From positions 653,367 through 717,366 of the forward strand of contig CAUJNA010003013.1 in assembly GCA_963377175.1 (NCBI GenBank): a DNA stretch of 64,000 bases, in the 5' to 3' direction. The DNA comes from Effrenium voratum. Lineage: Eukaryota > Sar > Dinophyceae > Suessiales > Symbiodiniaceae. How positions within the stretch are numbered: the stretch's first letter is position 1; each line of letters begins with the position of its first letter. The translations under genes and the position numbers were made by a program. The notes below the pieces were generated by a model, which saw nothing but the letters and a program-made list of their open reading frames with translations, did no database searches and was not told where the DNA came from. Below are positions 33,935-44,203 of the stretch, one piece after another.

Positions 33935-36690
33935 AGGTATTCCACTGACAAATAACCCCTCATTGAGCAGGTCTCTTTTTTGTGTGTCCTTTCTGCCAGA
34001 CAACTGGGGTTCTGAAGCAATTGAGCACGGCCAACAACAAAAACCAGCAAGGCACCTTTCACGTACCCAAAGCCGCTTCCCAAAAGAATGAGGCTCCCAA
34101 TCCGGAACCAACTTATGTGTCCTTTGGTGGGCCACGATGACCATTTGCAGACCACAATGCTGAACACATTGATATGTGCACTATGGAACCATGTTCTATC
34201 CGCAGGATTCTAAGGACCCCTGATTAGTGACTGCGGCTATCTAGATCCAGGGCAACATGAGTGGGCCAGTTTGGTTGCGCTTGGCAAATGATGGCATGCC
34301 TTGAGAACTCACCCGCATGAGGACAGAGATGCAAGTGCGGGAGATGCTGTGGTGCCTTGGCAGTTCGGTTCGGCTTGGGACCTTTTGGGAGAAGCCGATG
34401 TGACCATGCCAGACCCAACCCAGGAGGCTCACCCCCTCCCTAGCCAGTTCTATGGAGACGCATGGCGATTTGGTGATTTGTTTGCTGACCCCTTGAGAGA
34501 CCAACCCTGGCAGGAGTGGTTTGTGCTGAGAGGGCGTGAAGTTAGAGCCGACTGAGGTCTTTAGCAGCCATGTTGCAGCCAGAGCGCAAGATGCCGTTGA
34601 AGAATTCAGTATTTTGGCTGTCGGAGTGGTCTGACGAGACAAAAAGGCGCAGCTGCCCGGCGTGAAACGGTCGTACGATCATTTGCATTCCGCCTTGTCG
34701 CAGGTGGCTGACGCAATGTTCCTTGCCCTTTACATCCGCGCTGCGCAGGCTGGTTTTCGGTTTGCAGACAGGCGTTGAGCTTTGTCCCAACAAGACATGT
34801 CGACCAAGCTGAAAGAGATGGGTTTGTGAGGTTGGCACCTGGCTTGGAGCAGATGCGTGGCCCGCGTCCTTCCTCAGCAAGGCGTGGGATATCCCCAGCT
34901 TTCAAGTTTGGAGCTGGGGAACGGAGCGGCTACATGTCGGTGCGGTGCCACTGCAACTCGGGACGCCGAAATGGGGTCATGCTCTTCGTTTGCGTTGTTC
35001 CATAAGAGTTGGTGGGACGGCGCCGCGTGAGAACACCCTGTGATATCGGATTCTAATGGGGGCACACTTTCAATCATGATGGGGGACATCAATTCAACCA
35101 TATGTTTGGGTTCACCAGACGTTCCAGCCAACAAATACTCAAACCGTTCATGCTATCATTTCGTGCTGAGAGTGACTGTCTTGCCAATCGACTTTGGCTC
35201 GTGTCAGGCCAAGAGCAAGTGACATCGCAACATGGACTGGAACGCACTTTGTGGAAACAGAACGCACAGACTTCAACACCTTTTCCGAAGATCCTTGGCA
35301 ACTCAGTAAAACACATGATTTCAATAGCTGGAGTTGCAGCCAATCGCCTCACCTGCGTTGGAACAAGATCGAGGGCTGATCCTTGCGAAGGGAAGGAAAC
35401 ACAAGACAACGGGAGCAAAGGGCAGTTTAAGTGAAAGGGGTAAGTGGCACTTATAGGGGAAAGGGCCAGCGTCAAAGAGAGCAGGAGGCCAGAAGGAATG
35501 CAAGAAAGCGCGGCCCAACGGGGCATGCGCCTGCGACCCACGCTGGTCCTAGCACTGGTGTACCTTTCTCAGGCAGGGCGGACCAAGTTGCGAGTTGCAT
35601 CCATCCACGGCAAAGTTAAACCTAAGGGTCCCCTTTTGTGGGGGAATCAACCATGTGTGGGTTCAAGTCTGCCTTGGGTACTCAACAAGTATCCGGTTTG
35701 GGTATCTCCTTTTCTGAGTTTCACAAACATAAAACAAGGAGCTACCCATTCTGAGGGCAACCCCACTTTCATTTTGACCTCTTTGAACCCAAACGCGCCA
35801 GATATCGAGCGAACTCTTCTCCGTACCAGCGAGTGGCGGTGCACGTGACAGTCACGGGGCATTCTCATTGGCCCTGTCAGGTATAATGTGAGGGTGTCTG
35901 AAAATAGGGGTATCATTTTTTGGTTGGTGTTTAGGCAGAAACCAGTAAGCCAACAGGAAACCAAGGCCCTTTATTTTCTGGGCCTGCGGCCTCTAGGCGG
36001 CTACGCCTCTTTGAAGTTATGCCATGTCATGTCATGTTTTTTGTATGAGAAACGTATCCTGCTTGATATGGCTGGTTAGGTTATGCATATTGCCCACCCC
36101 AACCCCAGATGATGCCGGGGACGCCAGCTTTCTGGGGCCCAGCCGGGCCCCAACCCAGAAGGCTGACATGGGGTCGCGCGCGCGCGCGCCAAAAGGCCCG
36201 AAAATCAACGGGAAAAAGGCAAGGGCCGCGCAGCACGCAAGCCAGCCACAGCAAAAGCAAAACGGACAGAACAACAGCCCAACGCTCAGCACAGCAGTTT
36301 TTGGCGGTATTTACAGCATTTTGTAGAGCGAGGGCCCAGCATCGCCGGCATGCCCGGTAGCGCTTGGCGCCAAAATGTGCAAAAATGAGCCTCGCTTATA
36401 TCCCTCGTACAGTCCTTCATGGGTTGAGAGGCTTTTTGGAAGGAAGTCTTGACGATGCAGACCAAGCCCCGCTGAAGCATCACCCAGGCCCAACCCCAGA
36501 CCCTCATGATGTCAGCCACATGGCCTAAACCCTGCATATACGCGATGTTTTGCGAGGGTTTCCCACAGGCAAGCAAAACCGCAAGCCCGAGCTGGTGATG
36601 CAGAGGTGCCGGATTTAGGTAGCGCATCACGACCAAGTGGCGAGGGTCGGCGGCGCCCGGGTGCAGAGCGGCGACATGCTACCCCAGGAG
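33935..36690. other. Mostly unassigned; one protein-like exon candidate at 34301-34555
   Basis: Plus 34301-34555 (84 codons) has Asp/Trp/Pro-rich globular composition (WQFGSAWDLLGEADV, QPWQEWFVLRG). It could be an exon, but no family or splice partners were found. A short GC alternation (CGCGCGCGCGCG) lies near 36177-36188. Nothing else is supported. Confidence 0.35.
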
Positions 36691-36693
36691 GCG

Positions 36694-36740
36694 TAGCCGG
36701 ATTTACACGCTGACGCGCCACAGCCGGCCACCGGGCACCT
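36694..36740 (+). repeat. Dispersed ~45-bp repeat, copy 1
   Basis: GATTTACACGCTGACGCG followed by a CCGGCC(A/G)CCGGG phrase. It recurs at 37379-37425. After each copy the sequence runs into pyrimidine-rich TTTCC/CATCC words, suggesting duplication of a larger composite unit. Confidence 0.75.
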
Positions 36741-36769
36741 TAGCCTTTATTTAGTTCCCGGGACTTGAA

Positions 36770-37735
36770 CTTCGCTTCCTTTGCATGTCTTCCCTGCATG
36801 TCCGAAAGTTTCCTGGCATTTCCCTTCACTTCCTTGAACGCCCCTGCATTCTCATTCCTGTCAGTTCCCGTGACGTCAGCCTCGCTTCCCATTTCACGTC
36901 AGTTTCCTGCACATCCTATCACTTCTCTTCAGTTTCTCTTTGTTGCCCACAATTTCCAGCAATTTCTTTCGGTCCCGTCCTCCGGTTCCCTTCGCGTTCT
37001 GCCCTTGCAGTTTCCTGCATTTTGGTTTCTCTCCAGTGCCCTCTTCATCTTCGTGCAATTCCTGTTTCCCTGCATTTCCCCTTCGTTGTCTGCAATTTTT
37101 CAGCCCCTTGTTTCGCATCGCCAGCATGCGTAGCATCATCTGCATCATCTGGGATGATGCTGGCAGTGCTGGGGGTGTTGTCCAGTATTAGGCACCCCAA
37201 AAACACTCGTTTTGGACGTCGCAGGGAGGTGCTACAAAAATCCCCGAAAATCGCCTAAACCCATCCGCAAATCCTTCGCCCCTTATAAGCCCCTTATAAG
37301 GGTGGCCCCAGCACAAAACGTATGCTCATGTTCTGCGCATAGTCGGAGCATGGTCCGCTCACGGCGTGGGGCCCTCCGGGATTTACACGCTGACGCGACA
37401 CACCGGCCGCCGGGAACCCAGCCCGTCAGGCCCGTTCCTGCACTTCCAGTCCCTGCATGTCCTTTCATTTGCTTTCACTTGAGCCCCATCCATGGTCCCA
37501 TCCATTTCCAAGCCATCTCCCATCGATTTTCTTATTGATTGTACCATTAATCATCCACAATTGCCTATACATCTTCCATCCATTTTCCACCAGTTCCATC
37601 CCTTCCATACATCATGCATCCATGCTCCATCAATGTTCCACCCGCTTACTTCCACAAAGCTGCCATCCATTGTCCAGGATTTTCCATCCATTTTCCATCA
37701 CATCAACAATTTTATCCATGTTCCAGCCCATGGAA
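36770..37735 (+). repeat. Degenerate TTTCC/CCATCC low-complexity tracts
   Basis: 36770-37110 repeats CATTTCC/TTTCCTGCA-type words and 37450-37735 repeats CCATCCATTTTCCATC-type words. Open frames here are low-complexity Phe/Pro/Ser. The segment 37115-37378 between the tracts is ordinary sequence with no recognised gene. Confidence 0.75.
37379..37425 (+). repeat. Dispersed ~45-bp repeat, copy 2
   Basis: About 90% identical to 36694-36740, starting GATTTACACGCTGACGCG. Confidence 0.75.
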
Positions 37736-37771
37736 GTTCGTTTAAAGCACGCCCAGATTCAGTTTGCGCAT

Positions 37772-38800
37772 GAAGCCGAGTGAAGCCACGGGAAGCCAGA
37801 CAACACGAGCAGATTGAACAGTTGACCTCACGCTGCGCAGCGTTGCTGAGCATAGCTCCGGCGGCGCCTTTCTTTCCGACGGAGCGTCGGCTTCCCACAA
37901 GCAAGCGCTGCAGGAGGGCGCAGAGCGTAGCTCAGCGCGAAAGACATGTATAGGGGGCTCCAGGCGCTCGCTGCACTCAATTTGACGAGCTCGTGCCAAA
38001 TCCAGCCGAGGAAAGCCGAGTGAAGCCAAGCGAAGCCAGACGACACGCGCAAACTGAAGAACCCACGCCTGTTGACCTTGCGCTGCGCAGTGTCGCCGTG
38101 CATGTTGCAAGAGCAGCTTGGCAGTTTGAAGGGACGCCGAGTGAAGCTAAGGGACGTCAGACAACACGGGCAGATTGATCAATCTGCTCGTGTTGTCTTC
38201 CCTTGGCTTCACTCGACTTCCCTCCGCTTCAGTCGCTTACAACCGACTCTGCGTCGGATACGCAGGCGCTCCCTGAGCTACGCTCTGGCGCGCCAGAAGA
38301 AAAACTGGCAAAACGCATGGCCACACTGTGCAGCACAAGGTCAACGGCTGTGGGTTGTTCAATCTGCTCATGTTGTCTGGCGTCCCTTGGCTTCACTCGG
38401 CTTCCCTTCAAACTGCCAAACTGCGCTTGCAAAATGCCTGGCGACACTGCGCAGCGCAAGGTCAACAGATGCGGGTTGTACAACCCACACCTGTTGACCT
38501 GGCGCTGCGCAGTGTCGCCAGGCATTTTGCAAGCGCAGTTTGGCAGTTTGAAGGGTCTGGCGTCCCTTGGCAGATTGAACAACCCACAGCTGTTGACCTT
38601 GTGCTGCACAGCGTGGCCATGCGTTTTGCCAGTTTTTCTTCTGGCGCAGCGTTTGCGTATCCGAGGCAGAGTCGGCTGCAAATGAAACAGAGGGAAGCCG
38701 AGTGAAGCCAAGGGAAGCCAGACAACACGAGCAGATTGAACAACCCACGCCTGTTGACCTTGCGCTGCACAGCATGGCCGTGCGTAGCCCAGCTCGTGGC
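37772..38800. repeat. Composite repeat in direct and inverted orientation
   Basis: A unit built from GAAGCCGAGTGAAGCCA, ACAACACGAGCAGATTGA, CCTGTTGACCTTGCGCTG and TTTTGCAAGCGCAGTTTG occurs several times on both strands between 37772 and 38800. A small palindrome centred on TTGATCAA lies near 38178, with arms matching at 17 of 18 positions. Confidence 0.9.
38225..38720. repeat. ~500-bp imperfect palindrome centred at 38479/38480
   Basis: At the centre GGGTTGTACAACCC, arms of about 70 bp (38407-38479 and 38480-38553) are nearly perfect reverse complements. Further out, 38288-38367 pairs with 38571-38648 (around AAAACGCATGGCCACACTGT), and CCGACTCTGCGTCGG-like ends at 38241 pair with the right side near 38665. 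The two outer arms are interrupted by short unpaired insertions. Confidence 0.9.
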
Positions 38801-38805
38801 ACAAG

Positions 38806-39130
38806 CAACGTCAGGTTTCACACAGCACCTAAAAATTTTCGTTGCACAAGCAGCAACATGTTTCACACAGCAGCCACCAAGAATGTTCATCGTGCTTGCA
38901 GCAACATGTTTCACGCGGCAGCTCGTGATGATGTTCGTCGCAGAAGCAGCAACATTTCCCGCGCAGCAGCTTTCGAAAACATTCGTCGCAGTAGCAGCAA
39001 CATGTGTCACACAGCAGCTTCTGAAAACGCTAGTCGCGCAAGCAGCAGCAAACAGCCACGTCGGACTAGCAGCAACATGTGTCACACAACAGCCAGCAAG
39101 AACATTCGTCGCACTAGCTGCAATGGAACT
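38806..39130 (+). repeat. 51-bp minisatellite encoding 17-residue repeats
   Basis: About six units of AGCAGCAACATGTTTCACAC followed by AGCAGC..GAAAACATTCGTCGC. In the plus frame 38702-39208 each unit encodes SSNM(F/C)HTAAxxNxRRx. 51 is a multiple of three and the pattern is kept by mostly conservative changes, so a translated repeat protein is possible. Another plus frame gives a hydrophobic AATC(F/V)TQQ repeat. Which frame is used, if any, cannot be told. Confidence 0.75.
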
Positions 39131-39209
39131 TTTTTGTCGCATAGCCTTTCAGGCTATGTTACAATGGAGGAAACCAGTAACAGTAGGAAGCAAGGTCAAC
39201 TTCACTAAC

Positions 39210-40450
39210 AAGCCTTTGGGTTGGCGCCAGGTAGTTGGAAGCCAGCCCTGCGGGCAAGCCAACCCGCACCGTTTCAGCCAAGCAAAGCGCCTCGAACAAA
39301 CCTGTCGTTGAGGGCTGTTGCCGCAATAGTCTGGTCTCACCTGAACGTGGCTTGTCTCTTTCACTGTAAGCCACGAAAAAAAGAATATTAAAACACCCTG
39401 GGGGGGTCACATGTTGCGCATTATTGCTGACAAAGGCAGGGCCGAATTGCGGCGCTTCTCTCGCAGCAGTTGCAGCTCGCAGCTGCATCACACACGGTCA
39501 AGCGCGGGAAGAAGGGAAAGTTGCCCGCGGGGCGCTTCTAAATCACTTGCGTGTCCGGCCATGGACAAGGAGCTGCAGGCTGGTGACAGTTGCCCATGGG
39601 GCGCTGGTAAGTGATTTGCCTGGCGTACGGACTGTTGGAGCAGAAGGTGAAAGAGCAGGAGCAGCGCGGTGTAGTTGTGGCAGTTCCTGGAGATGGCCTC
39701 TTCCACGCGGTGGCAAGGTACGGGGCCAGGACTGGAGAAGGTGCTAGCTCGGGTGGCTGTGGACGGCAGCCTGCGTGCCAGAAACAGAGGCGGAGTTGGA
39801 GCGACACCGAGACGTTGTTCGACGGTGCGGCGGCGTGGAGGCACAGGTTCCAGACGCCAAGCTGGTGCTGTGGAGTAGGGTGCTGGCGGAGCAGCCTATC
39901 GGTCTAGACGCCTTCCATCATGGGACCGGCGCAGAAGTGTGGGCGCTCGCCCAGCAGTTCGACTTCGATGCTATAGTATGGAGCGGCGTCCCTGACGCGA
40001 ACAATGCCGTGCGGCGTGGCTTGGCTCCGTGCTGCAGCTGCTGCAGCGAGAGATCGGCAGCGTGGGGCACTATGATGCCGTGTCTCCGCAGCCATTTGCG
40101 CGGACACCCAAGGGCCGAAGGCGGCAGTGCAGCCATGTGGGAAGTGCTAAGGTTGCCAAGGCAGCCCAAGCGCACCCAGGCTCCAATTCCTCAACTGGTC
40201 CGAGCCAGAAATCAACAGGGACGTGCCCTTGTCAGACAAAAACTCCGACAAAATAGACACGGAAACCGATAGTGTGCAGTCGTGGGAATGGCAAGACGCC
40301 AGCAAGGAAGCTGAAGAGCTTGGCCCGGCGGGGGTGGAAGCCAGCAAGACGTGGACCACCCTGCAAGACACACGAGAAAGTGGCATGCCTGCTGCGACCG
40401 ACGCCGCTGCTGCCGCCGCCGCTCCCGGCCTGGAGTGCCAGCATGTGTGC
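39210..40450. other. No clear gene upstream of the Helitron-like relic
   Basis: Overlapping open frames of high GC content on both strands. CCGCGGGGCGCTT/CCCATGGGGCGCTGG-like phrases are duplicated (39526 and 39592). A hydrophilic frame at 39775-40272 may be the 5' part of the relic that follows, but no motif was found. Confidence 0.3.
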
Positions 40451-43225
40451 GCCTGCCTCAGGAATAGGTGCATTGTGCGTTTGCAGGCTGCGCTTGGTGC
40501 AGCGAGACGCAGCCATGTCAAGAGGCCTTGGGGCACGCTGGAGCGTGGGTGGTGCAAGACTTAGACTGGACTTGCCTGCGGCAAGGCGAACACGTGTCTG
40601 CGGGCTCACTTGGCCGCGTGCCACCGGGACATGTGTGCCGGCCAGCCAGGGCAGGAGTGGTGGCAAGCCAAGAGCCGGCGCATGCGAGCCCTTGTCTGCC
40701 AAGAGGAAGCATCCGTGCCTGCTGCGGGTTGGAGTGTGGATCGGCGCACGCTGCGCCACTTCCGACAGGAGAGGCGCGAGGAGCGCTGCGTGGCCCTGGT
40801 GTGCGCCGGGATATGTGTCAGTCCGTCAGCTGTTCACGACCGTGTCACGCGAGAGCTTTGCCGCGAACTGGAGCTTGACAGAGCACATGCGGAGGTACGG
40901 CGAGCGTGCGGCCGTGAAAGCTTGGCTTCCGGAGCAGGATTGGCAGCTGTCACTGCCGCCCGATCTGTTTGACGGGAAGCGGATTCTGTGCTGCCCAGAA
41001 GACCGCATGTGTGCTGCGTGTCCAGCCACGCAAGAGCAACTGTGCGCAGAGCGCAAGCTGCCACTGCGCCGGACATGCTGGAGCCGCATGCGGCAGAGCA
41101 CGTGCCCGCAAGTCCCGCAAGCGACACCTGGTACGGGTATCCGTTGGATTTCTTGTACCAAGAGAAGGTGCGGTGGATTGAGCGTGTCCCGCATGGACGT
41201 CCGTGGTAAATTTTTACATGAAGAAAGATCGCGGGCGCTTGATGGAGGAGGAGCTGCATCGCAGCGACTTCCGCGTGGCCGTGCGGGGCAATGTTAGCTC
41301 CTTCAGCATGCTTGAGCATGGGAGGAGATCTACGGCAGTCTCCACCGCTTGGGGGTGGAGGCTGTCCTGCAACAGCTGCCACACGCGGTGCGGGGCTGAA
41401 CACCATGGTGAAGGTGGCAATCAAGGGCATGCAGCGTGACGAGATCGTGGAGTGTGTGGCTGGTGCAAAGTTGCGACCGTGGATCGTCGTGAGGCTGCTA
41501 GAGCACCTTAGGCATGGGCAGACAAGGCCGCGCTCAAAGAAAGCTTGAAGCAGCGAGTGTTCAGCAGGTACGGCAAAGAAGCAATGTCGCCGGTGACCAT
41601 GGCGCCGGAGAAAAGCATGCCACGCCTGAAGCGGCCAGCGTGCATGAGGTCAACGGCGAGGCCTTTGCTGGCACAGTGCGGCCGCGCGTGTTGTCGTCCG
41701 ACTACAATAGCTCCCAGGCGCACGACGTAGACGTGCAAGAAATCGTGCAGCTGGCCAAGCTCACCACGCGCGCGAAGGTGCAAACCGGGCAAAGCTTTTG
41801 GGACCAGTGGCAAAATCGATTCGTCAGCTGGGAGTACCCTTTCAGCTTGCCCGCGCCAGCGGGCGGTCCAGATTTCCCGTCCAAGTCACGGGACAGGGGT
41901 AGCGAGGCAGCCGTGCTCGCGCCCTTCGCACACATGCAGCCGCTGGCCCGGCGCGTGGAGAGTTCCATTCGCAACTCCTGGGACCTGGTGCCCGGGTGCG
42001 CCGCATCACGATGAAGTGGCATTTGGTGTGGCGCTCCGACCTATGGCGTCGGCTCAAAGGCAAGCGGGCCGAGCTGAAGGAAACTCCCGATCACGCGTGG
42101 GTGGAAGCCGCGCAAGGCCTGTACAAAAAGTTGCAGAAAGGGGTGAGCGCCGTGCGCCGCAATGTGTGCAAGCCAATCAACTACGATGCGCGGAAGTTGT
42201 GGTACGCCAAAGACTTGACGCTGCCTGAGCAGGAGCTACTGCGGGAAGTGCGGCACACGCAGCAAACCATGCCGGGGACGGTGGAGGTCCGCCGCCGCAT
42301 CGGCCGGTTCTTATTCGTGGCCCGGGTGGAGCTAGGCGAGCCGCTGTTCTTGACATTGTCGCCCACCACGCGGCACAACGACCTCTGCCTCAAGTTCTCG
42401 CGGCATCGCCGTGCAGACCCGGCAGCAACAGGCATGTCCGGGCCATGGTTTGCGCGGGACTCGCCTCGGGTGGGAGACGGCTGATGTCCAAATTCAGCTA
42501 CCGAATTATTATGCCTGGCGAGAACTGACGGCCGGAGACCCGTGGGCGGTTGTCGTCGCCTTCCAGGCCATGGTGCGCTTCGTGTTCGGCGCCTTGCGCG
42601 CATGTGCTTCCGATGCCCAAATTGCACGTGCCGGGATCAGACAGGCCACGGGTTTCACGTGACGGGCGGCGTGCTGGGCCTGGCCCACGCCATGCGCGGC
42701 ACAATCGAGTACCAAGCCAACTCGACACCGCACTTTCACTGCAACGTGTACTTGGCCTGTGTGTGGCAGCAGCCGCTGCAGAAACTTGCCGATCAGCTGC
42801 AGGCTGAAGTGCTGCGCGCGGCGGAACAGCAGTGGCTGCATTGCGAGGAGCATGTTCTGTACGAGAAGCGCTAAGCCGAGGTGCAGGCGGTGGAAAAGTC
42901 GTGGCTGCAAAATTTCCGCGGTCCAGAGAAGGATGCTTTGTGCCTGTGGCCCAGCTTCCTGCTGCAAGACACGCAGCCGAGCGCTTGGACGCAAGATCGC
43001 GCAGAACAGGCGGCAGCCGCGGATGCGGCCAGGTTCAAATCAGCCTACGACGCAGCCGTGCAGCAAAAGCTGACGCATCAGCAGCATCACGTGCACCCGT
43101 GGAGTGCCTCGCAGCAAGCCCGCTTGCCGCTGCCAGCGTGCCGCAAAAAGAACGCTCCGAATAAATGCAAGCGCTGCTTCCCCCAATCCGCGCTGCAGAG
43201 TCATATGCCGCGGCAACGCGCGTAA
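40450..43225 (+). pseudogene. Helitron-like Rep (HUH endonuclease) relic, frame-broken
   Basis: Helitron Rep proteins nick and join DNA during rolling-circle transposition using an HUH motif. Coding-like pieces, in order: a Cys-rich zone near 40470-41060 (CAFAGCAWC, then CCPEDRMCAACPA); 41760-42000; 41996-42484 with the Rep N-terminal signature GEPLFLTLSPTTRHN; 42490-42600 in another frame (LPNYYAWRELTAGDPWA); and 42600-42874 back in the earlier frame. The last has CFRCPNCTC, GTIEYQANSTPHFHCN with the HFH triad at 42731-42739, and AEQQWLHCEEH. After one stop the same frame continues to 43225 with HHVHPW and CKRCFP, typical of dinoflagellate Helitron-like proteins. Frameshifts near 41998, 42460 and 42600 and a stop at 42872 mark it as decayed. 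No helicase domain follows before the hairpin array at 43.5 kb, so it is truncated or internally deleted. Confidence 0.72.
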
Positions 43226-43454
43226 ATTCAAGCTCAGCACCCGGGGTCGCCGTACTGCGCTGGGCAGTCTGGCACCGCGTTCGCCTTGATGCTCATGGGC
43301 GACAGTCGCACCGGCTTGAACTACCGCGTGCCTCCCGGACTGCGCTCGAGATTGCCTTGGGGTGCAGACCGTCCGGCGGCTTCAGCGAGCCATCGCCCAA
43401 GCGGCTTGCCGTGCCACCAAGTATTTCACGGGGAATTTGCAAAAACCGCAGCCT

Positions 43455-43510
43455 TTGCAACCTGCCATCGAAGAAGTGCGCCGGGGCCCTGCCATCGAAG
43501 AAGTCCTGCC
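43455..43510 (+). repeat. Short direct duplication before the hairpin array
   Basis: CTGCCATCGAAGAAGT occurs twice, about 35 bp apart, with GGGGCC between. Confidence 0.8.
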
Positions 43511-43516
43511 AATAAG

Positions 43517-43700
43517 GCACCTTTCGGTGCGTAAGGAACAAAGGACCGGGGCCCTGCACCTCTCGGTGCTTCTTATTAACCGGCGCTAAGCACCTTTTGG
43601 TGTATTTTATTATTGCACCTTTCGGTGCATTTTACTATTGCACCTTTCGGTGCATTTTATTATTGCACCTTTCGGTGCTAAGCACCTTTCGGTGCCCTAG
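43517..43700 (+). repeat. Array of seven GCACC-TTTC-GGTGC hairpins ending in CTAG|T
   Basis: Hairpins with 5-bp stems and 4-nt loops lie at 43517-43530, 43556-43569 (loop TCTC), 43590-43603, 43615-43628, 43640-43653, 43665-43678 and 43682-43695. The middle four are exactly 25 bp apart, separated by ATTTTATTATT-like spacers. The last is followed by CCTAG and then T. Helitrons end in a short hairpin and CTRR, inserted 5' of a host T; the array follows a Helitron-like Rep relic, so this may be its 3' terminus with an amplified hairpin (inference). Confidence 0.85.
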
Positions 43701-44200
43701 TTTGACCCTCGTGGGCTAAACCTCAGCAGCAGGCCCCAGGCCCTGGCCAGCAGTTCCGTCCTCGACCCCTTCTGACAGACATGGTGCCAAGCCAACCCCC
43801 AAAAGTGATCATGAATCCCTTGAAGCAGCCACCCCATGATCACATGGTCACACCCAAATACTTTGGGTGTAAATTTTAGGGGTGGTTATTCAAGGCTTAA
43901 CTTTGGGCAAGGGATCAAACAGTAAGCCATCACTCATCTCATGCCTACCAAGTAGATTGAATTTGTGTGTGCCCCCCCCCAACCAAACTCACTGTCCTTC
44001 ACCAAGCCAAGGCCAAGCAAACAACTGACACCTAGGAAGTCCAACCACCCTTTACTTTAGCCTTTGTAAGTTCAATTGTGTTGCAAAATAATGCAACCGC
44101 TGCAGTCAGACATTTGGCCGTGTTTGACATGGTTTTGGGAGAAGTAGCTGGGAGCCTTGTCAAGGACAAAGGCATGGCTGACAATTCTGATGTTCAGAGC
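43701..44200. other. Unassigned spacer
   Basis: Contains a C homopolymer near 43973-43981 and otherwise unremarkable sequence. It lies just downstream of the stop of the minus-strand S74 gene and may include its 3' UTR. Confidence 0.35.
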
Positions 44201-44203
44201 TGA

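Noticed and set aside
35089..35848. Overlapping ORFs on both strands near 35.1-35.8 kb
   Set aside because: No recognisable domain, competing frames of equal length, no intron signals.
40272..41297. 341-codon plus ORF as an intact Helitron protein
   Set aside because: Only short parts in this frame are protein-like; motifs are spread over three frames, so it is a relic, not one ORF.
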